A DNA stretch of 64,000 bases from Alphaproteobacteria bacterium (GCA_021776685.1 JAJFFJ010000043.1:238848-302847); one strand, 5' to 3'. Counted from the stretch's first letter, positions 41,022-49,728 are shown. Numbers and translations are program-made. The notes: a model not told the origin generated them from the letters alone.

Positions 41022-41732
41022 ATGAACACCGTCGCCATCATCCAGGCGCGCATGACATCGACACGGTTGCCGGGAAAGGTGCTTGCTGATATCTGCGGAA
41101 AGCCTGCATTGCAGCGGCTGATCGAGCGGCTGCAGCCGTCCGCGCTGCTGGATGAAATTACCGTGGCGACCACAGCGCTCGACACGGATAACCCGATTGA
41201 AGACCTATGCCGATCCCTCGGCATCCGCAGTTTCCGCGGTGACGAGATGGATGTACTCGGTCGGTATGTGGCAGCCGCCGCTGCGTTTGGGGCGGACGTG
41301 ATCGTTCGAGTTACAGCTGATTGCCCTATGCATGATGCGAGCGTCGTGGATGACGCTATTCGCCTTTTCCGTCAGGGCGATTTCGATCATGTGTCGAACG
41401 CGGTCGTTCGGACCTATCCAGATGGTCTTGACGTCGAGGTGATGTCGAGAGACGCGCTTGAACGCACCGCTTCCGAGGCAGAGGCCCCCTTTTTGCGTGA
41501 ACATGTGACCACCTATATCCGTGGCTCCCGAAAGGATTTGGCTGTGGGTGACTTTCGCCTTGGCCATCTGACCAATGCCGAAGATCTCAGCCATCTAAGA
41601 TGGACCGTCGACTATCCGGAAGATCTCGAGCGGGTGCGCCGCTATTTCGCCGTGCTGCCCGAAGGCTTCGGCTGGCGGGAGGCGCTCGCCGTCGGTGAGA
41701 TGACGGAACCCGCCCCGGAGCCCAACACGTGA
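41022..41732 (+). CDS. SpsF-like cytidylyltransferase
   Basis: The 236-residue protein begins NTVAIIQARMTSTRLPGKVLADICGKP, the SpsF-family nucleotide-binding loop, and continues with GDEMDVLGRYVAAAAAFGADVIVRVTADCP and TYPDGLDVEV. SpsF proteins are related to CMP-Kdo synthetases and occur beside NeuB-like SpsE in spore-coat and flagellar glycan loci. It probably activates the product of the synthase at 38878. The ATG at 41022 is used because 41019 is a TTG just before it. The stop overlaps the next gene (GTGA). Confidence 0.82.
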   Translation: MNTVAIIQARMTSTRLPGKVLADICGKPALQRLIERLQPSALLDEITVATTALDTDNPIEDLCRSLGIRSFRGDEMDVLGRYVAAAAAFGADVIVRVTADCPMHDASVVDDAIRLFRQGDFDHVSNAVVRTYPDGLDVEVMSRDALERTASEAEAPFLREHVTTYIRGSRKDLAVGDFRLGHLTNAEDLSHLRWTVDYPEDLERVRRYFAVLPEGFGWREALAVGEMTEPAPEPNT

Positions 41733-43018
41733 TCAACCGGTTCGAGCGCTCTGACATCCTGTGGCAGCGGGCCAGCCAGATCATTCCGCTTGCGTCGCAG
41801 ACCTTCTCAAAGTCCCATCAGCAGTGGGTCAGGGGCGCGGCCCCGCTTTTTCTTTCCTCCGGAAGCGGCTGCCGGGTGACCGATCCCGACGGTAATGTTT
41901 ACATCGATTATCTGCAGGGCCTGATGACGAATATCCTCGGCTATGCGGACCCGGACGTCGACAACGCCGTGCGCCGCCAGCTTGTGAGGGGTGTGAGTTT
42001 CTCCCTGCCGACACCGCTTGAGGCAGACCTCGCGGAAAGGCTGGTCGAAGATATTCCCTGCGCCGAGATGATTCGGTTTGGAAAGAACGGCTCCGATGCG
42101 ACAACGGCCTCTATCCGTCTTGCACGGGCGCACACTGGTCGCGACCGCATTGCGGTCTGCGGCTACCATGGCTGGCACGACTGGTATATCGGCACCACGA
42201 CCCGGTCTGCTGGTGTGCCGGAAGCAATCCGCAACCTGTCCGATACCTTCGCCTTCGGCAATATGGAGGAGTTGACGGATCACCTGACCCGGCACAGCGA
42301 CGCTTACGCCGCCGTGATCCTGGAGCCGGCCGGTACGGCTATGCCGGATCCGACCTTTCTTCCCGCACTGCGTGCCCTTTGCGACCGGGAAGGTGTGCTG
42401 CTTATTTTCGATGAAATCGTCACCGGCTTCCGGATGGGGCCGGGCGGTGCGCAGGAACATTACGGTGTCACTCCCGATCTCGCCTGTTTCGGCAAGGCAA
42501 TGGCCAACGGCCTGCCGATCTCCGCCGTGGTTGGCCGCCGCGAGATCATGACGGGGATGGAGGAAATCTTCTTTTCCGGCACCTACGGCGGGGAAGCCCT
42601 GTCTCTGGCTGCTGCGATTGCCACGCTGGATAAGCTGAAGGCAGAGAATGTGGCGCCCCGGCTTTGGACCCTTGGCGAATCGCTGATGGCCCGCAGCAAC
42701 GACGTGATCGGCATAGCAGGGCTTGGCGAGTTTCTTGCGTTCGGCGGCGATGGCTGGTGGCCGCGCCTGAGGATCGAGGATCCGCCGGTGGATCAGCTGT
42801 TGCTCGTCAGCCTGCTACGTCAGGAGTTTATTGCCGCCGGCCTTATTCTGGCCAGCAGCTACAACCTTTGCCTCCCCCACGAAGACGACAAGGTTCAGGA
42901 CGAAACCATCGAGGGCCTGGCCGCTGCGCTGTCAGAGGTGCGGCGCCATCTGGAAAGTCCGGACCCTGCGGCGGCACTCCGCGGAGCGCAGGTGCAACCA
43001 ACCTTTAGCGTGCGATGA
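41729..43018 (+). CDS. Class III aminotransferase, glutamate-1-semialdehyde aminomutase-like
   Basis: The 429-residue PLP enzyme has GKNGSDATTASIRLARAHTGRD, GYHGWHDWYIG, the Asp in LIFDEIVTGFRMG and the PLP lysine K256 in CFGKAMANGLPISA, followed by TYGGEALSLAAA. This is the pattern of glutamate-1-semialdehyde aminomutase and related enzymes found in natural-product and glycan clusters. Here it would move or install an amino group on a nonulosonate or its precursor. It is not likely to be hemL, because it is embedded in the glycan operon with GTGA/ATGA overlaps on both sides. Confidence 0.87.
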   Translation: MINRFERSDILWQRASQIIPLASQTFSKSHQQWVRGAAPLFLSSGSGCRVTDPDGNVYIDYLQGLMTNILGYADPDVDNAVRRQLVRGVSFSLPTPLEADLAERLVEDIPCAEMIRFGKNGSDATTASIRLARAHTGRDRIAVCGYHGWHDWYIGTTTRSAGVPEAIRNLSDTFAFGNMEELTDHLTRHSDAYAAVILEPAGTAMPDPTFLPALRALCDREGVLLIFDEIVTGFRMGPGGAQEHYGVTPDLACFGKAMANGLPISAVVGRREIMTGMEEIFFSGTYGGEALSLAAAIATLDKLKAENVAPRLWTLGESLMARSNDVIGIAGLGEFLAFGGDGWWPRLRIEDPPVDQLLLVSLLRQEFIAAGLILASSYNLCLPHEDDKVQDETIEGLAAALSEVRRHLESPDPAAALRGAQVQPTFSVR

Positions 43019-43485
43019 GGGCTGGGCAGAACACCATGGACGTCACTTCCCTTCGCCCGGCGACGATGGAGGACGCCCGGCGGCTGTTCGATTGGGTCAA
43101 CGACCCTGCGGTATTGGAGACCAAGGCTGATACGAACAGCAAGATCGACTGGAATGTGCATTGCACCTGGCTGTCCGCGCGCCTTACCGACCCGGATACC
43201 TACCTCGCCATCATTGAAGTGTCCGGTGCTGCTGTTGGGCAGGTTCGCCTGCAACCGGGGCCCGGAGGCAGGCATATAGATATCTTCGTCGCTCCCGGCC
43301 ATCGGGGCCGGGGCATCGCCCGTGCGGCCGTTGCCCACGCACTGTCAGAAATCGACGAGCGGCCGGTGATTGCAGTGGTGTTGGATGGCAACCAGGGCTC
43401 ACACGCGCTCTTCCTGTCATTGGGATTCGCCGTGAAGGCCAAGGAAGAGGGCAGGACGATCTATGAGTTCGGGGACGCGCCATGA
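43015..43485 (+). CDS. GNAT-family N-acetyltransferase
   Basis: The 156-residue protein has LRPATMEDARRLFDWVNDPAV, the beta-strand YLAIIEVSGAAVGQVRLQP, the acetyl-CoA loop GHRGRGIARAAVAHALSE, and NQGSHALFLSLGFAVKAKEEG. The WVNDPAV opening recurs in GNATs of nonulosonate loci. It directly follows the class III aminotransferase (4-bp overlap), so acetylation of the amine made there is the natural inference. The third GNAT gene of the locus. Confidence 0.85.
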   Translation: MRAGQNTMDVTSLRPATMEDARRLFDWVNDPAVLETKADTNSKIDWNVHCTWLSARLTDPDTYLAIIEVSGAAVGQVRLQPGPGGRHIDIFVAPGHRGRGIARAAVAHALSEIDERPVIAVVLDGNQGSHALFLSLGFAVKAKEEGRTIYEFGDAP

Positions 43486-44165
43486 GTGACTCAAAGACCA
43501 TTGCCGCCGTCTTCGCCCACCCGGACGATGAGGTCCTTGGCTGCGGCGCCAGCCTCGCCCGTCACGCCGCCGGAGGCGAAACCGTTCGCATCCTAATTCT
43601 TGCGACGGGCCTGGCGTCACGCGGGAAGGCGGAGGCCGCCGAATTAGGGGCCTTGCAGGACCAGGCCCGACGGGCGGCCGGTATCCTGGGCGCTGCCCAC
43701 ATTGCTTTCGGCGAAATGCTGGACAATCAGATGGATACGGTCTCTCTGCTGTCTGTGGTTCAGGTCGTCGAAGAATTTTTCGCCGAGGCGCCGCCAGCGG
43801 TCGTCTACACCCATCACGCTGGCGATCTCAACGTCGATCATCGTGTCACCCACCAGGCCGTGCTGACCGCCCTTCGGCCGCAGCCTGGCACACCCTCCCA
43901 CGAAATTAGGTCCTGCGAGGTCAACAGCGCTACTGAATGGAGCGGCCCGTCGTTCCAGCCTTTCGTTCCGACAATATTTGCGGACATCACCGGTACGTTG
44001 GAGAAAAAGCTGGAGGCGTTGCGATGCTACGCTGGCGAACTTCGAGACTGGCCGCATCCCCGGTCTGAAGTGGGCGTTGAGACCCTGGCCCGCTGGCGCG
44101 GCGCTCAATGCGGTCATGAGGCGGCAGAAGCGTTCGCGCTTGTGAGACGGGTCAGTGGCGCATGA
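43482..44165 (+). CDS. PIG-L family deacetylase
   Basis: The 227-residue protein opens with the metal site AHPDDEVLGCGASLARHA (AHPDDE, residues 12-17) and has THHAGDLNVDHRVTHQAV (about 107-124) with the further metal-binding His, as in LmbE/PIG-L zinc deacetylases. These remove acetyl groups from N-acetylglucosaminyl compounds. In this position it could free an amino group for the GNAT or ATP-grasp enzyme encoded nearby. It overlaps both neighbours by 4 bp. Confidence 0.88.
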   Translation: MSDSKTIAAVFAHPDDEVLGCGASLARHAAGGETVRILILATGLASRGKAEAAELGALQDQARRAAGILGAAHIAFGEMLDNQMDTVSLLSVVQVVEEFFAEAPPAVVYTHHAGDLNVDHRVTHQAVLTALRPQPGTPSHEIRSCEVNSATEWSGPSFQPFVPTIFADITGTLEKKLEALRCYAGELRDWPHPRSEVGVETLARWRGAQCGHEAAEAFALVRRVSGA

Positions 44166-46006
44166 CCGGTATAGCCTTCGTATCCGATCCGGAGCGCGCC
44201 TGCGCGGCCCTCCAACAGATTCTTCCTTCTGAAGATGATCGACCGGTCCACACCGAAGCACTTGACTCTGGCGCGCGGATCGCGGGATGGGGTCGATTGA
44301 ACGGGCAGGGCGGTCCGGAGCCCCGCTGCTTCAGGGATCACTTGTGGATCGCTGTCGACGGCGAAATCTACGGAGAGGTGGATGCGGACCGCGGGCCGCT
44401 CGCCGCTCCCGCTGACCTGATCGCCGACGCTTTGCTCGCGGGCCGACCAGAGGAAATCTACCAACTGAATGGCACCTTTGCGGCCCTTGCTTGGGACGCA
44501 CGAGAGAAACGTCTGACGCTGATTGCCGACCGCCTCAGCACCCGGCTGCTCTATTTCTGGACCGATGGGTACAGGATCGCCGCCGCCAGCCGATTGGAAG
44601 CGTTGGTACAGGACGCACGCATCCCGCGGTCCCTCGACCCGGACGCGGTGCTCCAATCCTTGGTCCACCAGCGGCCGTTTGCCGGGCGAACATTCTATAC
44701 CGGCGTCGAAGGGCTTTCCTGTGGCGAGATGGTAACAATTGCCGGCGGCCGGGTTGAGCGGCGGCAGGTCTGGCGGCCAGCCTGGACCGGCGAGCTCACC
44801 GACCGGCGGCAGATCGCCGGAGAACTGGCCGATCGTACTCGCGCCGCGGTCCGCCGCCGCTTACCTGCTGCGGGTGGACGTCCGGGGATACTGCTCTCCG
44901 GCGGCCTGGATTCACGCATGGTGCTGGCTGCCGCGGGCGACGACGCATCGCGTTTTCATTGCGCCACGGTCTCGGCTTGGGAGAATGCGGAAACTGATAC
45001 GGCCCGGTTGGTGGCCGACGCGGCCGGCGCGCCCTTCACTCTCTTCGAGAGCAAGCCTGGTGATTTTCATACACTGCTGCCGGAAGCGACTCGACTGGTT
45101 GACGGCATGTTGCCGGCGCCCCTGTCGATGTCGGGAAACTATCCTGAGATTGGGGCCTGCATGGACGCGGCGTTTTCCGGCCACTTCCTGGATGTCATGT
45201 TCCGCGGTACCTATCAGCCGAAGGCCTATGTCAATCTGATCCGGGGTAAAGCTGCCCTGCCGAAGCACCGCCCTATCGCCGACGCCCGGCCGGAGACGAT
45301 TTCCCGCGAACATCACATTCAGTCAGAAATCCGGGCCCATACCGAGATCCTGTCAGATGCCGGCCGGGCGCAGATGGAAGAGGCGGCGGTGGAAGGTGTG
45401 CGCGGGGCCTTGGCGCTGGCCGACTTCGACGATCGGTACGATGCTTTCGACATCTTTTGCCTGCATGCCCAGGGCCGGCATCATTCCAACACCGACTTCC
45501 TGAGCCTTGTGCCATGGGCCGAATACCGAATTCCGGCATTGGACAGGGATTTGTTCGACCTCTACCTGCAGATTCCGGCACATCTGCGGGTTGGTCAGGA
45601 CATAGCATTGCGGGCGATGGAGATGCTATCGCCAGGCCTGTTTGCCCTGCCGGATGCGGGCACCGGCAAGCGTGGCACCACCGGCCCTCGGACACGGATA
45701 TTCTGGGCGCTCTGGTCCGCAGCGAAGCGACGGGCGGGCCTCACCCGCCGGCGGCAGGGGCCTCAACCTTGGTTAACTGAAGGTTCGTGGGTAAACTGGC
45801 CGGTTTGGTTTCGTCAGGAGCCAAATATCCGGCGCTTGGCGGAAGCTCTGCCGGACTCGCCGCGCCTCATGGATCTCGGATTATTCGACCGAGCTGGCCT
45901 CCGAAAGGCCATCGAGGGATATATGGCCGGCAACGCGAGCATCACCAAATTGCTGCGCCAGCTTCTGACGCTGGACTCTTGGCTGGCGCAATACCCGACC
46001 AAATGA
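44162..46006 (+). CDS. Asparagine synthase-like protein without the N-terminal cysteine
   Basis: The 614-residue protein has an N-terminal Ntn-type domain (WGRLNGQGGPEPRCF, DGEIYGE, YQLNGTFAALAWD) and a C-terminal ATP-pyrophosphatase domain with the PP-loop ILLSGGLDSRMVLAAA (about 243-258). Glutamine-dependent enzymes start Met-Cys-Gly; here the start is MTGIAF, so the cysteine that releases ammonia from glutamine is missing and Thr takes its place. It may use free ammonia or another amine, as beta-lactam-synthetase-like relatives do. A role in amide formation on a uronic or nonulosonic acid is likely. Confidence 0.83.
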   Translation: MTGIAFVSDPERACAALQQILPSEDDRPVHTEALDSGARIAGWGRLNGQGGPEPRCFRDHLWIAVDGEIYGEVDADRGPLAAPADLIADALLAGRPEEIYQLNGTFAALAWDAREKRLTLIADRLSTRLLYFWTDGYRIAAASRLEALVQDARIPRSLDPDAVLQSLVHQRPFAGRTFYTGVEGLSCGEMVTIAGGRVERRQVWRPAWTGELTDRRQIAGELADRTRAAVRRRLPAAGGRPGILLSGGLDSRMVLAAAGDDASRFHCATVSAWENAETDTARLVADAAGAPFTLFESKPGDFHTLLPEATRLVDGMLPAPLSMSGNYPEIGACMDAAFSGHFLDVMFRGTYQPKAYVNLIRGKAALPKHRPIADARPETISREHHIQSEIRAHTEILSDAGRAQMEEAAVEGVRGALALADFDDRYDAFDIFCLHAQGRHHSNTDFLSLVPWAEYRIPALDRDLFDLYLQIPAHLRVGQDIALRAMEMLSPGLFALPDAGTGKRGTTGPRTRIFWALWSAAKRRAGLTRRRQGPQPWLTEGSWVNWPVWFRQEPNIRRLAEALPDSPRLMDLGLFDRAGLRKAIEGYMAGNASITKLLRQLLTLDSWLAQYPTK

Positions 46007-46278
46007 ATCTCGAATTTACCCCAGATTCCTATGAAGCCGTGACCCCGGACCCGCTTGGCGGCGGGTACGAACCGATTGGCTTCGAGTCAGGCGCCCCGGC
46101 GGTGCGGAATCTGTTCGAACGCACTTATCTTGATTACCGGTGTGCGGAGACCCTCACTTGCGCGGCATGGCTCTTTTCGAGAGTCGTGTTCGATCGGCGC
46201 AGCCACCGCAATGCATTCCGTTTGCACGTTGCCAAATACCGGGAAAACAAGGAATTGCACTGGGATGGTAGCCGGTGA
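46003..46278 (+). CDS. Small 91-residue protein of unknown function
   Basis: I do not recognise this protein (MNLEFTPDSYEAVTPDPLGGGYEP). It is rich in Arg, Tyr and acidic residues, has two Cys (YRCAETLTCAAW) and no membrane segment or signal peptide. It looks real because it starts in an ATGA overlap with the AsnB-like gene and ends in a GTGA overlap with the deacetylase-like gene. Its size suits an accessory or carrier protein, but it shows no phosphopantetheine site. Confidence 0.6.
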   Translation: MNLEFTPDSYEAVTPDPLGGGYEPIGFESGAPAVRNLFERTYLDYRCAETLTCAAWLFSRVVFDRRSHRNAFRLHVAKYRENKELHWDGSR

Positions 46279-47012
46279 ACATGGCATTTACCCCGAACAA
46301 CTATATCGACCTGGTGCAGACGATCATCGGGCGCGGTTATGCAATCGTCGACTTCGCGACGGCGGATCCAAAACGGAAGCACCTCCTTTTGCGACACGAC
46401 ATTGATATGTCGATTCAAGCGGCAGTGGAGATGGCCGAGGCTGAAGCCGCTGCAGGCCTGAAAAGCACCTATTTCGTCTTGATGCGCAGCGAATTCTATA
46501 ATCCTTGGGCGCCGGAAAGCTGGAGCGGCTTACGGAGGATTTCAGGTCTTGGTCATGATGTTGGTTTGCATCTCGACGCGGCACTTTATCGCGATGTCGA
46601 CGAAGCCCTGGAAGTTGCAGCACTACGCGAATGCTCACAGCTCGAAGGACTACTCGAACAGCCGGTCACGTCGATCAGTTTCCACAGACCGGCAAAACGT
46701 CTGTTAGGCCGGGAAGGGCGATTAGCCGGGCGACAGCACGCCTACCAACCTCGTTTTTTCTCTGACATGGGTTATTGCTCAGACAGTCGCGGTGGCTGGC
46801 ATCAGGGCCCGCCACTTGAGCATCCGGCATTGAACGATGGGCGCGCGCTGCAGTTATTGACCCATCCTATATGGTGGACCGGCGGGGACGCCCCGCCTGC
46901 GAATCGATTGTCTCGGTTCGTGACAACACGACAATCGGTTCTCGATCGAGAACTCGCCAAACACTGCAGCATCTACGTTGCGAACGACTCCGCTGGAGCA
47001 ACCGATGAGTGA
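46275..47012 (+). CDS. Polysaccharide deacetylase-like protein
   Basis: The 245-residue protein (GTG overlapping the previous stop; an ATG at 46281 is possible) has the NodB-type motif LLLRHDIDMSIQAA (D42, D44), STYFVLMRSEFYN and HDVGLHLDAALY, and a late SISFHRPAKRLLGREG corresponding to the RxP-type motif. This pattern is common in polysaccharide deacetylase-like proteins of O-antigen loci, where the true reaction is often untested. It overlaps the WbpB-like gene by 8 bp. Confidence 0.75.
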   Translation: MNMAFTPNNYIDLVQTIIGRGYAIVDFATADPKRKHLLLRHDIDMSIQAAVEMAEAEAAAGLKSTYFVLMRSEFYNPWAPESWSGLRRISGLGHDVGLHLDAALYRDVDEALEVAALRECSQLEGLLEQPVTSISFHRPAKRLLGREGRLAGRQHAYQPRFFSDMGYCSDSRGGWHQGPPLEHPALNDGRALQLLTHPIWWTGGDAPPANRLSRFVTTRQSVLDRELAKHCSIYVANDSAGATDE

Positions 47013-48000
47013 TCCTGTGCCCACTATCGCTGCGGTCGGACTCGGCCACTGGGGCAAGAACATCGTTCGCAATCTGGACGCCATTGGCGCCCTACATACG
47101 ATTTTCGATAACCAGGTCGAGACGCGTGCCGCCATCGCGCAGCTATATCCGAATGCACGGGTTGCGGAGAGTTACGACGCGCTCCTGGCCGATAAGGATA
47201 TCGACGCCGTGATGATCGCGACACCTGCGGTAACCCATGGGGCATTGGCTGATGCTGCGCTTGATGCCGGCAAGCACGTCTTTGTGGAGAAGCCAATTTG
47301 CTTGAATCTTGAGGAAGCTGAACGGCTGAATGCGAAGGCCGCAGCCAACGACCTTACCCTCATGGTTGGGCATCTCCTGCACTACCACCCCGCGTTTCAG
47401 GCTCTTCTTTCGCTGATCCAGACAGGTCGCCTCGGTAGGCTCCGCTATGTCTACTCGAACCGCGCTAGTCTTGGCAGAATCCGGCGGGAGGAGAACGCGC
47501 TGTGGTCGTTCGCGCCACACGATATATCAATGATTCTGGCTATCGTTGGACGAATGCCGGAGAACGTCGTGGCCAATGGCGGAACATATTTGTCCAGCGG
47601 CGTTGCCGATACGACCCTAAGTCACATCGAGTTCAGCGAGGGAGTGCAGGCACACATTTTCGTATCCTGGCTCCATCCTTACAAGGATCAACGCCTGGTG
47701 GTTATTGGTGAGGATGCCATGTGCGTCTTCAATGATGTCGTTCCAGGAGAAGACAAACTTGTCCTTTACTCACACAAAGCGGGCTGGGACGGCGCGGTTT
47801 CGTATGTCGCAAAAGCAGAGCCAGAGCCGATCCCTTATGGAGATGGTGAACCCTTGGAGGCAGAATGCCGGGCATTCATAGGCGCGGTTACGGGGCGTGC
47901 TGTTCCGCCTTCAGATGCTGCTGAAGGCATCAGGGTGTTGCGTGTTCTGGATGCGTGCCAGCGCTCGCTCAGTTCCGGCGCGCCGGTCCCATTGACATGA
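47005..48000 (+). CDS. Gfo/Idh/MocA oxidoreductase, WbpB/WlbA-like
   Basis: The 331-residue protein has TIAAVGLGHWGKNIVRNLDAIG (NAD fold), VEKPICLNLEEAERL with the family Lys, and VGHLLHYHPAFQALLSLI. It is followed by an acetyltransferase and a WbpE-like aminotransferase, together matching the set that turns UDP-GlcNAcA into the 2,3-diacetamido uronic acid: C3 oxidation, amination, acetylation. GGAG 7 bases before 47005 fixes the start; the frame opens at a TTG at 46978. The 6-dehydrogenase for UDP-GlcNAcA is not in the window, so a non-uronic 3-acetamido sugar is also possible. Confidence 0.84.
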   Translation: MSDPVPTIAAVGLGHWGKNIVRNLDAIGALHTIFDNQVETRAAIAQLYPNARVAESYDALLADKDIDAVMIATPAVTHGALADAALDAGKHVFVEKPICLNLEEAERLNAKAAANDLTLMVGHLLHYHPAFQALLSLIQTGRLGRLRYVYSNRASLGRIRREENALWSFAPHDISMILAIVGRMPENVVANGGTYLSSGVADTTLSHIEFSEGVQAHIFVSWLHPYKDQRLVVIGEDAMCVFNDVVPGEDKLVLYSHKAGWDGAVSYVAKAEPEPIPYGDGEPLEAECRAFIGAVTGRAVPPSDAAEGIRVLRVLDACQRSLSSGAPVPLT

Positions 48001-48563
48001 ACATGACTGAATTTTTCGTCCACGAAACGGCCATTGTCGACGACGGGGTCGAAATTGGCCCGGGCTCAAAAATCTGGCACTTTAGCCACATTCTTTCGGG
48101 AACCCGGCTTGGGACGAACTGTACGGTTGGCCAGAACGCGATGATAGGTCCGCGTGTCGTCGTCGGCGACAATTGTAAGATCCAAAACAATGTGTCGATT
48201 TATGAAGCGGTGTTTCTGGAGGAAGAAGTATTCTGTGGGCCTTCCTGTGTTTTCACCAACGTGTTGACGCCGCGGGCGTTTGTTGAACGGAAGCATGAAT
48301 TCGCGCCAACCCGTGTGAAGCGGGGCGCGACTATTGGCGCCAACGCAACCATCGTTTGCGGCGTAACGATCGGGCGATATGCCATGGTCGGCGCTGGCTC
48401 TGTCGTAACCAAGGACATAAAGGACCATCAACTCGTGGTCGGAAACCCTTCCCGCCCCAGCGGGTGGGTTAGCCGCACCGGCGAGCGCCTCGATGAGGAC
48501 CTCGTTTGTCCAAGAACTGGAGAAGTCTATCGTGAAACTGATGCCGGCCTTGCGGTCATCTGA
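47997..48563 (+). CDS. Hexapeptide-repeat N-acetyltransferase, WbpD/WlbB-like
   Basis: The 188-residue protein is a left-handed beta-helix acyltransferase: HETAIVDDGVEIGPGSKIWHFSHI, NCTVGQNAMIGPRVVVG, IQNNVSIYEAVFLEEEVFCGPSCVFTNV and GATIGANATIVCGVTIGRYAMVGAGSVVTKDI. These motifs (IWHF, NVSIYE, GPSCVFTNV) are those of the UDP-sugar 3-N-acetyltransferases WbpD/WlbB. The ATG overlaps the oxidoreductase stop by 4 bp. The last 20 residues (GERLDEDLVCPRTGEVY) match the conserved tail of the family. Confidence 0.88.
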   Translation: MNMTEFFVHETAIVDDGVEIGPGSKIWHFSHILSGTRLGTNCTVGQNAMIGPRVVVGDNCKIQNNVSIYEAVFLEEEVFCGPSCVFTNVLTPRAFVERKHEFAPTRVKRGATIGANATIVCGVTIGRYAMVGAGSVVTKDIKDHQLVVGNPSRPSGWVSRTGERLDEDLVCPRTGEVYRETDAGLAVI

Positions 48564-48567
48564 AGAT

Positions 48568-49728
48568 ATGGGGAGTTTCTCACTCCCAGACGCTGAAGTG
48601 CCGGAGTTAGAATTCGCAGGCATTAAGGCACAGTATGCAGCGCTCAAGAGCTCGATTGCGCCTCGCCTCGCAAAGGTATTTGAACATGGCCGCTTCATCA
48701 TGGGGCCAGAGATCGAGGAACTCGAAGCGGCACTCACCGAGTTTGCCGGTGTTGAACACGCCGTAGGCCTGTCGAGCGGCACCGACGCGTTAATAGCGCC
48801 GATGATGGCGATGGGCGTCGGACCGGGCGACGCGATCTTCATGCCTGCTTTCACCTTCACCGCCACCGCGGAAGTGCCGATTTTGCTGGGAGCTTCCCCG
48901 GTCTTTGTCGATGTCGAGCCACGCACCTTCAATATTGATCCCGCCGACTTGGCAGCGAAGATCGATGCGGTGAAGAAAGCCGGTGTCCTTCGACCGAAAG
49001 CGATCGTACCGGTGGATCTTTTTGGATTGCCTGCAAACTATGCAGCGATAGGGGAGATCGGGAACCGCGAAGGTATTGATGTCTTAGCGGACGCCGCCCA
49101 GAGCTTCGGTGCTTCACAAAACGACCAGCGTGTTGGTTCGCTCGCGAGAGTGACCGCCACCAGTTTTTTTCCGGCCAAACCGCTTGGCTGCTACGGCGAT
49201 GGCGGCGCTATCTTCACAGACGACGGGGATTTGGCTGATCAAATCAAATCGGTGCGCGTCCATGGTCAGGGCAAAGAGAAGTACGCGGTCGATCGAATCG
49301 GGTTGAATGCCCGGCTCGACACGCTTCAGGCAGCTATTCTCATCGCCAAACTCCCCAGGCTGGCATCGGAAATTGATGCGCGTAACGCGTTGGCAGATCT
49401 CTACGATAGCCATTTGTCGGACATTTGCGTGACGCCACTGCGGGATCCGAACGCACAATGCGCCTTTGCGCAGTATTGCATTCTGGTTGAGGGCCGGGAC
49501 GAGGTTCAGCAGCGACTGCAAGAAGCCGGCGTGCCGACGGCAATCTACTATCCTAGGCCGATGCACTTCCAAGCGCCCTATGAACAATATGGGGACGGTC
49601 CAGGGTCGCTCTCTGTCAGCGAAGAGTTGGCAGGAAAGATTCTCGCATTACCAATGCACGGCTATATGCAAGAGCACGTCGCCGATCGCATCGGCAAGGC
49701 TGTCCGCGCGGCAATTGAAAGCGTATGA
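48568..49728 (+). CDS. DegT-family sugar 3-aminotransferase, WbpE/WlbC-like
   Basis: The 386-residue PLP enzyme closely resembles Pseudomonas WbpE: GRFIMGPEIEELE, SGTDALIAPMMAMGVGPGD, ADAAQSFGAS and SFFPAKPLGCYGDGGAIF with the PLP lysine at K204. It aminates the 3-keto sugar made by the WbpB-like enzyme, using glutamate in the known case. I chose the ATG at 48568, five bases after the previous stop; in-frame ATGs at 48493 and 48541 would overlap the acetyltransferase gene. The next gene overlaps by 4 bp. Confidence 0.9.
   Translation: MGSFSLPDAEVPELEFAGIKAQYAALKSSIAPRLAKVFEHGRFIMGPEIEELEAALTEFAGVEHAVGLSSGTDALIAPMMAMGVGPGDAIFMPAFTFTATAEVPILLGASPVFVDVEPRTFNIDPADLAAKIDAVKKAGVLRPKAIVPVDLFGLPANYAAIGEIGNREGIDVLADAAQSFGASQNDQRVGSLARVTATSFFPAKPLGCYGDGGAIFTDDGDLADQIKSVRVHGQGKEKYAVDRIGLNARLDTLQAAILIAKLPRLASEIDARNALADLYDSHLSDICVTPLRDPNAQCAFAQYCILVEGRDEVQQRLQEAGVPTAIYYPRPMHFQAPYEQYGDGPGSLSVSEELAGKILALPMHGYMQEHVADRIGKAVRAAIESV

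Noticed and set aside
41729..43018. Assignment of the class III aminotransferase as hemL (haem synthesis)
   Set aside because: It is fused by overlaps into the glycan operon and flanked by cytidylyltransferase and GNAT genes. Similar enzymes are common in sugar and natural-product clusters.
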